The translations under genes and the position numbers were made by a program. A stretch of DNA of 64,000 nucleotides from G963674685 sp964591275 (GTDB taxonomy: Bacteria; Lernaellota; Lernaellaia; JACKCT01): positions 1-64,000 of the forward strand of contig CAZQAE010000017.1 of NCBI GenBank assembly GCA_964591275.1. The letters are read 5' to 3'. Under the pieces are notes generated by a model. It searched no databases, was not told the DNA's origin, and saw only the letters and a list, made by a program, of their open reading frames with translations. Below, one piece after another: positions 8,438 through 15,668 of this stretch. Positions within the stretch are counted from its first letter, which is position 1. Every line of letters starts with the position of its first letter.

Positions 8438-11395
8438 TCAAGCGTCGAGGATTTCCCGTACTTTTCTTGCCAAACCGTCCACGGAAAAAGGCTTTGGGAT
8501 GAAAGTTGCGCCGTTCTGGAGAACGCCATGATGGGCGATGACGTTTTCTGTATAACCGGACATAAAGAGAACTCGAATCGCCGGCCTTATGGTTTTGACC
8601 TTTTCATAAACTTCCCTGCCCGTCATGCCCGGCATGATGACGTCGGTGAGCAAAAGGTGGATTTTGCCCTCATAAGTTTTGCACATCTCCACGGCGTCAG
8701 CGCCTCGTTTAGTATTTATTACTTTATAGCCGTTCCTCGTCAGAATTGTCTCTGCCAGATCTCGGACCATTTCCTCATCTTCAACAAGGAGAACCGTCTC
8801 AGTGCCATTTTTGGATAATACTTCGACCGTTTTGGCTTTAGGCTTAATCGGACCTTTGGCCAGCGGGAGATAAACTCTGAAAGTCGTGCCGATTCCCTCC
8901 TCGGTATAGACGTTGATGAAGGCATTGTTCTGTTTGATGATGCCGTAAACTGTTGAGAGCCCGAGACCCGTTCCCTTTCCCTTTTCTTTGGTCGTATAGA
9001 AAGGCTCGAAAATGTGCGTCAGAACCTCCTCGGGTATCCCGACGCCGGTGTCGCTGACGGCCAGCATCACGTAGTCGCCGGGAACAGTCCAGAGATAGCG
9101 GCTGCAGTATTCGGCGTCCATGCAAAGGTTTTTCGTTTCGATCACAAGCTTTCCGCCGCGACCGAGCATGGCGTCCCGACCGTTAACGACCAGATTGACC
9201 AGTATCTGATCGAGTTGGTGCGGGTCGATTTTTACGTTGCCCAGGTTGTCGCCGGGTACGAACTCGAGTTCAATATCCTCCTCAATGACTCTGGTCAGCA
9301 TATTGCGGCTGTCGTCGATCAAATCGTTGAGGTTCGCAGTGATCGGGGCGATCACCTGTTTGCGACTGAAGCCCAGAAGTTGCTCCGTCAACTTCGCCGC
9401 ATGGCCGGCGGCCTTTTTTATCTCGGTGACCTGTGGATACAGAGGATTATCCGGCGCAATGGACTCAAGAATCAATTCCGCGTAGCCGTTGACTCCGGTC
9501 AGGATATTGTTGAAGTCGTGCGCGATGCCGCCGGCGAGGCGTCCCACGGCCTCCATCTTTTGCGATTGCCGCAGTTGGCTTTCCAACCTCTCCCTGTCAT
9601 CCTCGGTCTGAAGACGGCTGATGCTGTTGCCGATTTCATTGCCGATCATTTTTAGCATGGATTTTACGGAATCCGGGAAGACACACGTCTTCCGGCTGGA
9701 AACGTTTATCGCGCCGATGATGCGTTCGCCGGAAAAGATTGGAACTGAAGCCAGGCTGAGGATATCAGATAAAGTCGCATGATTTGGAAACTTGTCAGGA
9801 TAATTCTCGACGTACAAAGGTCTTCCCTGGGTGAAAACCTCCTTATAAGGCAATTTGTCTACTTGAACACATCTAACCTGTTCCACGAATTCCATTGGTA
9901 AGCCCTTATGGACTTTTATGGCTGCGAATCCTTTGTCTTCCAGGAGGTATATGCCGCCGCCGTCAAATCCGAGCCATTTTAGCAAGCCGTTGAGAACAAA
10001 TTCGAGCAGTTCCGATAAGCTTACGGCCTCATTGGAAGCCCGAATGAACCGGTTCAATATCGTCAGTTCCCTGTTGCGTTCGGCGATTTCCCCTTCCGCC
10101 TTTTTCCGGGAAGTGATGTCGATGACGTTTCCCATCAGCGCTGGATGTCCCTCGTGCTTAATCGGGGATACAAGGAGATCGACCCAGATGACCCGGCCGT
10201 TTTTCGCAACGAGCCGGATGGCGTAATGATCGATAGGATTTTCATTGGAAAGACGCCTGCTGGCGCGGGATTTTACAATCTCCTGATCGCGCAAGTGGAC
10301 ATACTCGATGAAAGGCTGACCGAGAAGTGACGGATATTGATCGAGGCTGTATCCCAGCATGGTGACCATTTTAGGATTGCAGTAAACGAGCTTGCCATCG
10401 CGGTGGATATAAATGCCCGTCAATGAACTGTCGCTCATATTTCGGTATTTGGTTTCCGATTCGGCAAGGGAGCTTTTGAGTTGTATGTTTTTGAACGCCT
10501 CCAGGCTGTGTGCGGAGATGATGCGGCCAATTTTCAGGTCCTGCTGCGAAAAAGGAGGCCCCTCTTTGTCATGCAGCGTTAGGACGCCCAGAATCTCCCC
10601 TTTTTCATTCTGGTAGGGAAGCGCCAGCAGCGACCCGTTTTTATATCCGGTCCAGCCCGAAGGCTCAATTTTAGCTCCGGCCTTGATGTCGGAGACAACG
10701 AAGCCCTCTTTGCCTTCAAAAACCCTGGCGAATACGGAATCGGGAGGGGGCGGCAGCGATATGGTTTGTTGCTGATGGCCCGGATCAATGGCTGCGATAA
10801 GCTGGAGATGATCGTTTTCCCGCCAGAATAGACTTCCGCCGCTCGCCGACATATTTCTTGACAAAAGGCCGAGAATCCGCCCGGCGAGTTCCCCCGTGTT
10901 TTCGCATAACGAAAAACTCCTGGTTTCTTCGGCGATGTGCTGGAGCCTTTCATTGAAATCATGGATTTGCAGCGTGCGATCGGAAACGAGGTTTTCCAGA
11001 CGTTCGCGATATTTTTTATTTTCAAGTTCCAGCGCTTTGATGCGGGCGGCGTTGCTCACGACGACGAGTAAATCTTCCGGCTTCACAGGTTTGGATAGAT
11101 AATCGTTTGCGCCGGCGCGTAGAGCATCTAAAATTGTTTCAACGCTGGGTTGACCGGTGAACATGATGATCTTGGAAAGCGGTGAAACACGTTTGATGGT
11201 TTCGAGAATATCCATGCCGCTAAGACCTGGCAGGATGATATCCAAAATGATGACATCGAAGTCGTGATCCTTGATGAGAGAAAGGGCCTTTTCGCCATCG
11301 CCAACGGATTCAACGTCATAGCCCTTTTTTTGAAGAATTCTCGTAAAAACGGTGCGAATATTTTTGTCATCGTCAACAATGAGAACGCGTGTCAT
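8438..11395 (-). CDS. Hybrid sensor histidine kinase (REC-GAF-PAS-GAF-HisKA-HATPase-REC)
   Basis: 985 residues. An N-terminal receiver (VLIVDDDKNIRTVF, DVIILDIILPG with the phospho-acceptor Asp, KPVKPEDLL) is followed by a coiled helix (about 125-150), a GAF domain to about 310 (SASGGSLFWRENDHLQL), a PAS domain (KYRNMSDSSLTGIYIHRDGK to MGNVIDITSRKKAE), a second GAF (ELTILNRFIRAS to GAINVSSRK), the H-box (GRLAGGIAHDFNNILTGVNG), an ATPase domain (IDPHQLDQILVNLVVNGRDA; VSDTGVGIPEEV; GTGLGLSTVYGII) and a C-terminal receiver (TVLLVEDEEMVRDLAETILT; LLLTDVIMPGMTGREV; FIPKPFSVD). No membrane segments, so a cytosolic sensor. No DNA-binding output is encoded next to it, so the partner is elsewhere. The multi-step phosphorelay layout is typical of delta-group bacteria. 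It converges with the B12 operon, and nothing shows a link to it. Confidence 0.93.
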   Translation of the reverse strand: MTRVLIVDDDKNIRTVFTRILQKKGYDVESVGDGEKALSLIKDHDFDVIILDIILPGLSGMDILETIKRVSPLSKIIMFTGQPSVETILDALRAGANDYLSKPVKPEDLLVVVSNAARIKALELENKKYRERLENLVSDRTLQIHDFNERLQHIAEETRSFSLCENTGELAGRILGLLSRNMSASGGSLFWRENDHLQLIAAIDPGHQQQTISLPPPPDSVFARVFEGKEGFVVSDIKAGAKIEPSGWTGYKNGSLLALPYQNEKGEILGVLTLHDKEGPPFSQQDLKIGRIISAHSLEAFKNIQLKSSLAESETKYRNMSDSSLTGIYIHRDGKLVYCNPKMVTMLGYSLDQYPSLLGQPFIEYVHLRDQEIVKSRASRRLSNENPIDHYAIRLVAKNGRVIWVDLLVSPIKHEGHPALMGNVIDITSRKKAEGEIAERNRELTILNRFIRASNEAVSLSELLEFVLNGLLKWLGFDGGGIYLLEDKGFAAIKVHKGLPMEFVEQVRCVQVDKLPYKEVFTQGRPLYVENYPDKFPNHATLSDILSLASVPIFSGERIIGAINVSSRKTCVFPDSVKSMLKMIGNEIGNSISRLQTEDDRERLESQLRQSQKMEAVGRLAGGIAHDFNNILTGVNGYAELILESIAPDNPLYPQVTEIKKAAGHAAKLTEQLLGFSRKQVIAPITANLNDLIDDSRNMLTRVIEEDIELEFVPGDNLGNVKIDPHQLDQILVNLVVNGRDAMLGRGGKLVIETKNLCMDAEYCSRYLWTVPGDYVMLAVSDTGVGIPEEVLTHIFEPFYTTKEKGKGTGLGLSTVYGIIKQNNAFINVYTEEGIGTTFRVYLPLAKGPIKPKAKTVEVLSKNGTETVLLVEDEEMVRDLAETILTRNGYKVINTKRGADAVEMCKTYEGKIHLLLTDVIMPGMTGREVYEKVKTIRPAIRVLFMSGYTENVIAHHGVLQNGATFIPKPFSVDGLARKVREILDA

Positions 11396-11602
11396 TGGGT
11401 ATGCCCCAGGTAAAAGCTATTTTTTAACTATGATCCGCGTTGCACTATTTGCGAGGTCCACGCGAAGCGCAAATAATCTACCAAATTATACGGGATTGTC
11501 ATATGGGCAATATGATTGCCCTGTAACTTTTTCTTCGGTGGAGAGGCCCCGTTTATCTTATTGGCGCAGCACTTTCAGGCGAGAAAAAGCGCTAAAATGT
11601 TT

Positions 11603-11654
11603 GTCCAATGTCAGAATGTCCAATCCATGCAGAATGCAGAATGTGGAATGCGCG
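11603..11654 (+). repeat. Degenerate heptamer array (AATG-core)
   Basis: Successive seven-base units such as CCAATGT, CAGAATG, TCCAATC, CATGCAG, AATGCAG, AATGTGG, AATGCGC. Sequence differs from the TATGARG arrays but the period is the same. Confidence 0.6.
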
Positions 11655-11690
11655 GATGCCCCCGACAGGGCGTAGGCTTATCGGTTTTGT

Positions 11691-11725
11691 ATTTCGCATT
11701 CGCAATTCGTCATTCCGCATTTTTA
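11691..11725 (+). repeat. Degenerate heptamer array (ATTCGC-type), 5 units
   Basis: Units ATTTCGC, ATTCGCA, ATTCGTC, ATTCCGC, ATTTTTA. A longer array of the same family lies at 39595-39666. Confidence 0.7.
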
Positions 11726-11788
11726 AGCCCTGCGGGCTTTGGGGCGACTTAGGTGGATTATTGCCATCCTAATTGGTGGCGGGATCGA

Positions 11789-12292
11789 TCAGGCCAGACG
11801 CATGCTGGCGATGAAAAGCGGCGTCAAATACAGCTTGAAATAGGTCACTGATGTGGAAACGAGGCGGCCGGTTTTCTTCTCGGTCACGCGGCCGAAGCAG
11901 GTTGTGTGGGATACCGGGAGATTCCATGGGCGGATATTCACCTTTTCCCCCACGTACCGATACCCTTTCCCTTTCGCCTCGAACTCGAAGGTGTAGCGGA
12001 TCTTGCGCTCGCTGAAGTAGTTGAGTTCAAGGGCGCCCTGACAGGAAGCCTTGTCGCACAAACCGCCGATGCTCACCGTTCCCGCAAGTTCCTGCTTGAA
12101 AAAGCTATCCGCAAATGGATTGATCCACGGGCCCAGCTCTTTTGGTCCCCAGGTCACCTCGAACTTCATCGGGTGGGTTCCCGGCGTACCGAAGCCCGGC
12201 TCGAAGCTGTGTTCGCCGGACATGATCTCGTCTAGTTTAAAGCCCAGACGTTTTTCCTCGAGCATATTGCGAAAATCATCTATGCGTCCCAT
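11789..12292 (-). CDS. Conserved protein of unknown function, third gene of TetR-SDR operon
   Basis: 167 residues, no signal peptide or clear membrane segment. The N terminus is helical (MGRIDDFRNMLEEKRLGFKLDEIMSG); the rest looks beta-rich with KFEVTWGPKELGPWINPF, GTVSIGGLCDKASCQGALEL, RKIRYTFEFEAKGKGYRYVG and a late SHTTCFGRVTEKKTGRLVST. The repeated beta pattern with acyl-binding-like EF..KGKGY could suit a lipocalin- or START-like binding fold, but I do not recognise the family. It follows the SDR gene by 35 bases on the same strand and is probably co-transcribed under the TetR repressor, which suggests a part in the same lipid or small-molecule reaction (inference). Confidence 0.65.
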   Translation of the reverse strand: MGRIDDFRNMLEEKRLGFKLDEIMSGEHSFEPGFGTPGTHPMKFEVTWGPKELGPWINPFADSFFKQELAGTVSIGGLCDKASCQGALELNYFSERKIRYTFEFEAKGKGYRYVGEKVNIRPWNLPVSHTTCFGRVTEKKTGRLVSTSVTYFKLYLTPLFIASMRLA

Positions 12293-12327
12293 GTTGGTCT
12301 CCTTGGCTCGTGCGTTGACGGAAGCGC

Positions 12328-13137
12328 TTAGTCCTTTTTCGAAAGGAAGTAGTTGGACGTAAAGCCCACGATGTCCGGGACAAGGGGCAAAAATTTGGAG
12401 TAACGAATCAGGTCGTTGGCGATGCTCGTCATCTCAACTTTCTTGCGTTTTTTCACCGCCTTGAAAATGATTTTTCCGGCCTTTTCCGGCGTCATGGAAT
12501 AATAGGGCACAAGCTTCATGGACAACTTTGCTCCGAAACTTTCTCCTTCGATATCGCTGTAAAAACCGGTGTTGACCATGAAGGGATAAACCGTGGTGAC
12601 GTGGATTCCATGTCCGCGCAGTTCGTAATACAAGGTCTCCGAATATGCTCCAAGCGCCGATTTCACCGCAGCGTAGGCGCCCCATGTCGGAAGGCGCAAA
12701 ATGGCTTGCCCGGAAGATATGTTGACGATCTGTCCTCCGCCCTTTTCGATCATGGAAGGTAGGAAAGAATCGACGTGATACAGCGTTCCCATCAGGTTGA
12801 CATCGATGAGCTTCTTCCACATGGCGATATCCGTATCCGCCAGTTCTCCCGAGTAACCGAAACCCGCATTGTTGATGAGAATATCAAGGCTCCCAAATCT
12901 GTCCAAAATATCGGATGCCATGTCCTGGACCTGCCGGCGTTTGGTGATATCCGTCTTATACGTAAGAATTTGCGCGCCCGTCGCCCCCAGCTTTAATCGG
13001 GCCGCTTCCAGTGCATCGCCGTTGATGTCCGAAATGATCAGGTTGCACCCCGCATTTACGAAATGCTGCGCCAGGCACAGGCCGATGCCCCCGGCGCCGC
13101 CCGTGATCAATACGGATTTGCCTTTGAGTTTCGCCAT
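12328..13137 (-). CDS. Short-chain dehydrogenase/reductase (SDR)
   Basis: 269 residues, normal for a classical SDR. The NAD(P)-binding TGGAGGIG motif is at about residues 12-19, the NNAG motif (LDILINNAGFGYSGEL) at about 88-103, the catalytic Ser in IVNISSGQA and the YxxxK pair in YAAVKSALGAYSETLYYELR at about 154-158. The acidic residue after the second strand (ISDING) favours NAD(H) over NADP(H). The tail (PEKAGKIIFKAVKKRKK; PDIVGFTSNYFLSKKD) is typical of SDRs acting on hydrophobic or acyl substrates, but the substrate is not shown. It begins 3 bases after the TetR stop, so the two are translated from one mRNA. Confidence 0.9.
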   Translation of the reverse strand: MAKLKGKSVLITGGAGGIGLCLAQHFVNAGCNLIISDINGDALEAARLKLGATGAQILTYKTDITKRRQVQDMASDILDRFGSLDILINNAGFGYSGELADTDIAMWKKLIDVNLMGTLYHVDSFLPSMIEKGGGQIVNISSGQAILRLPTWGAYAAVKSALGAYSETLYYELRGHGIHVTTVYPFMVNTGFYSDIEGESFGAKLSMKLVPYYSMTPEKAGKIIFKAVKKRKKVEMTSIANDLIRYSKFLPLVPDIVGFTSNYFLSKKD

Positions 13138-13140
13138 TTT

Positions 13141-13791
13141 TTAAACCCTTTCCTTTTTGGTCGACTGCGAGGGCAGGCCGAATCCGCGAAACGCGAACTC
13201 GACCAGTTCTTCGATCAACTCCCGCAGCGTGATGCCCGATAACCTTTCATTGAGCCAGATATCCACAACGCGCACGCCGATCCCGAGCAAAGCCTGGGAT
13301 ACGATCTCGGGTCGGCACTCACGCGCAAAGCCATTTTTGATGGCGTGTTCCAGATAGAACTGCGCCAATTTCGCAAACTGATCATAGAAGTCAGCGATTT
13401 TTTCCGAGAACCTATGGTCGATGGTCGGCGCCTCCCGAACAAAAAGAAGAGCCATCTTCCGGTTGCGGTCGGCGGTTTCGGCAACCTTGTGCAGCGCACG
13501 CACGGAGGCGCTCCGGTACTCGCTGACATCCATGGGAAGATTGGCGCTCATTTCGCTGAACTTTTCCAGAAGATCGCCGATGAACTGGTCCATGAGCATT
13601 TCGAAGACTTCGCGCTTGTCTGCAAAGTATCGGTAAAATGTTCCTTGTCCGACACCCGCCTCGGCGACGATGTCGGAGACAAGCGCCTTATGATAGCCTT
13701 TTCGCTGAAAAACCGAGGCGGCAGCGTATAAAAGCTGCTGCTTCGTTTCCTGCTTCCTCACCTCGTTGCTTCTGGGGCTAGTCCCTGCCAT
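13141..13791 (-). CDS. TetR-family transcriptional repressor
   Basis: 216 residues. The N-terminal TetR domain is clear: KQQLLYAAASVFQRKGYHKA, VSDIVAEAGVGQGTFYRYFA, DKREVFEMLMDQF (helix-turn-helix at about 33-54). The C-terminal part is all-helical and has a ligand-pocket layout seen in regulators of fatty-acid or hydrophobic-compound genes (SQALLGIGVRVVDIWLNERL). It is first gene of a leftward TetR-SDR-unknown operon, and a 26-base palindrome about 95 bases upstream of its start is a good autoregulatory operator candidate. Ligand unknown. Confidence 0.92.
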   Translation of the reverse strand: MAGTSPRSNEVRKQETKQQLLYAAASVFQRKGYHKALVSDIVAEAGVGQGTFYRYFADKREVFEMLMDQFIGDLLEKFSEMSANLPMDVSEYRSASVRALHKVAETADRNRKMALLFVREAPTIDHRFSEKIADFYDQFAKLAQFYLEHAIKNGFARECRPEIVSQALLGIGVRVVDIWLNERLSGITLRELIEELVEFAFRGFGLPSQSTKKERV

Positions 13792-13886
13792 CGCTTTCCT
13801 TTTTCACCTTCCATTTTCACCGAAGCCGATGCTTCGACGAAGTGGATATTTCTTTGACTTCTTCGCGCCAAAAGAGACTCTAAATA

Positions 13887-13912
13887 AAACGGACGGACGA
13901 GTCAATCCGTTT
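13887..13912. promoter_or_regulatory. Palindromic operator candidate upstream of the TetR gene
   Basis: Half-sites AAACGGA-nn-GAC and GTC-nn-TCCGTTT face each other across a 2-base centre, giving 10 matched pairs in each 12-base arm. Size, symmetry and the central GACnnGTC are those of TetR-family operators. It lies in the 302-base space between the divergent TetR gene and the FGE-fold lipoprotein gene at 14094, so it could also act on the latter. The remainder of that space holds a TTGACA at 13975-13980 without a good -10 partner. Confidence 0.65.
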
Positions 13913-14093
13913 TTGTCCGCAATTTTTCCTGCTAAACCAAGACTGCTTGAAAGCAATTGTCTAAGGAAATCTTCTTGACAAGTGTTGTAGGGAAAAGACA
14001 AATTACTAAAAGTGAAGTGGGTAAATTAAACTTGATATTCGCCCAATTCATCGACCACTCATTGAATGAAAAATCCCGGAATCTGCTGCAAGC

Positions 14094-14981
14094 ATGGTAC
14101 TTAAACAAATATCCATCATCATTGTCACAATAATAGCGGGCCTTTGCCTTGCAACTTGTGAGAAGCAAAAAGATGAGGCGGCGACTGCTTCGAAGGGTGT
14201 ATTTGAAAAGGACAGCGATTTGATAAATGGCGGTGAAGCTTTCAAACTCGAAGAAGACGGCGAAATGGTTTTCGTTCCAAAGGGCGTCTTTAAAATGGGG
14301 AGCAATTTTGGCAATTCCGATGAAGCTCCGATGCATAACGAATATCTCGATGATTTTCGGATAGACAAATATGAATTGACGAATCGTCGATATCAACGGT
14401 GCGTCAAGGTCGGCGTCTGCTCGCCGGCAAACAACATTGATGACACGAATTTGAACGGCGCCAGGCAACCCGTCGTTGGTTTGTCGTGGAAGGATTGCGT
14501 GAAATTTTGTCGATGGGAGGGGAAAAGACTTCCCACTGAAGCGCAGTGGGAAAAAGCTGCCAGAGGGAGCAATGGGAGAAAATATCCATGGGGCGATGAA
14601 TTTGATGGCAAAAAAGTCTCCTGCAAAGGCAGTGAGGACGGAATGGAATACACCGCTCCGGTCGGATATTTTGTCCTTGGGGCAAGCCCTTATGGAGCCA
14701 TGGACATGGCGGGAAATGTCAAAGAATTTGTCAGTGACTGGTACGATTCCAAATACTACAAAACCTCGCCGGCAAAGAATCCTCCCGGCCCAAATATTGG
14801 CGAACCAATTCCGCCGGATATGTTGCCTCGTAGGGTGGCCAAAGGAGGATCGTGGAAAAACGACAACCTAAATCTGCGACCCAGCCTACGCAATCCCGTC
14901 ACCGAAGGTACAGCGAATGATTATTTTGGATGCCGATGCGCCGCCGATGCCATGCCAATGAATCCATCTCAGTACGAATAG
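14094..14981 (+). CDS. FGE-sulfatase-fold lipoprotein
   Basis: 295 residues. The N terminus is a lipoprotein signal (IIIVTIIAGLCLATC) followed by a charged linker to about residue 55. The FGE-fold body starts at MVFVPKGVFKMGSNFGNSDE and shows DDFRIDKYELTNRRYQRCVK, PVVGLSWKDCVKFCRWEGKR, LPTEAQWEKAARG, KYPWGDEFD, GAMDMAGNVKEFVSDWYDSK, RRVAKGGSWKND and the end FGCRCAADA. As in the protein at the left edge, the cysteine pair that FGE uses just after GGSW is replaced (GGSWKNDNLNL), so it is probably not a sulfatase activator. It more likely binds a glycan or protein at the cell surface, or acts as a modified relative of EgtB/PvdO-type enzymes. Divergent from the TetR operon. Confidence 0.85.
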   Translation: MVLKQISIIIVTIIAGLCLATCEKQKDEAATASKGVFEKDSDLINGGEAFKLEEDGEMVFVPKGVFKMGSNFGNSDEAPMHNEYLDDFRIDKYELTNRRYQRCVKVGVCSPANNIDDTNLNGARQPVVGLSWKDCVKFCRWEGKRLPTEAQWEKAARGSNGRKYPWGDEFDGKKVSCKGSEDGMEYTAPVGYFVLGASPYGAMDMAGNVKEFVSDWYDSKYYKTSPAKNPPGPNIGEPIPPDMLPRRVAKGGSWKNDNLNLRPSLRNPVTEGTANDYFGCRCAADAMPMNPSQYE

Positions 14982-15017
14982 CCTATCAACCCTTAGTGGA
15001 TTGCATGAATTATTCGT

Positions 15018-15644
15018 TCAATCTTTCCCCTGGGCCATGGCCACGCCCAATCCGTCATAGCAGGCTTTTTGAACCGACGGCGTTTCCAAAAGATCGCAAA
15101 CGGCCTTGGCGGCGCCGCGATCTATGACTCCAATCTGCGTGGCGAGACCGCGATAGCAAGCCGCTTTTAAGGCGATGGTTTTTCTTGCCTGGCAAAACTC
15201 GTCCCCGCGGCTCAGCGTTTTCAAGGCCGCGTAGCCGCCGACATCGGCAACGCAGTTCAAGTCATAGCCTTCGCGCATTTTGCACAGGGCGAAGGCTGCT
15301 TCCGGATCCGTCGCCGCAAGACGGCGGACACGCTCAGTTCGACAGCGTGCGGCGAGGTCTGCGTTGGCTGGATTCGCGCAAGGGTCCTCGGCGCCGGGTT
15401 CCAGCATCAGATCCAGGTTTTCCATCATCCGCACGCAGCGAAGGCGCAGATCTTCCGATTCGATATCCTCACAAGCGGCCACGGCTTTAAGATAAGATTT
15501 GATTTCGGGATTGGATTTGGCGTCATGCCTTAGGTTCTGGACGGCGATGATAAAGACTAATAGCGCCGCCGGCAAAAGCAGTAATGCGTAGCGCTTGCGG
15601 TTTTTGCGAATTCCCCTGAGATCATCATCAACTTGCTTGTTCAT
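15018..15644 (-). CDS. Single-pass membrane protein with Cys-rich helical repeat domain, unknown function
   Basis: 208 residues. One membrane segment near the N terminus (ALLLLPAALLVFIIAVQNL) with basic residues before it (RKNRKRY) places the C-terminal part in the periplasm. That part has regularly spaced cysteines in helix-like units (ACEDIESEDLRLRCVRMMEN, DPCANPANADLAARCRTER, ALCKMREGYDLNCVADVG, FCQARKTIALKAACYRGLA, VCDLLETPSVQKACYDGLG). Each unit has two Cys about 10-12 apart, so helical-hairpin repeats stapled by disulfides are likely, similar in layout to Sel1/TPR-like secreted proteins. It follows the SGNH membrane hydrolase gene by 24 bases and probably belongs to that unit. Function not recognised. 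Confidence 0.65.
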   Translation of the reverse strand: MNKQVDDDLRGIRKNRKRYALLLLPAALLVFIIAVQNLRHDAKSNPEIKSYLKAVAACEDIESEDLRLRCVRMMENLDLMLEPGAEDPCANPANADLAARCRTERVRRLAATDPEAAFALCKMREGYDLNCVADVGGYAALKTLSRGDEFCQARKTIALKAACYRGLATQIGVIDRGAAKAVCDLLETPSVQKACYDGLGVAMAQGKD

Positions 15645-15668
15645 TAGGATTGAACCTTGGGATGGAAG

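Larger units (their letters stand above)
11396..11788. other. Gene-free stretch with two heptamer-type arrays
   Basis: Nearly 400 bases lying upstream of the leftward kinase gene and downstream of the 11789 gene. No gene was recognised; two low-complexity arrays with period 7 are listed separately. The kinase promoter should lie near 11396-11480 but no clear -35/-10 pair was found. Confidence 0.4.

Noticed and set aside
13975..14003. Promoter for the FGE-fold lipoprotein from TTGACA
   Set aside because: No acceptable -10 at 16-18 bases spacing.
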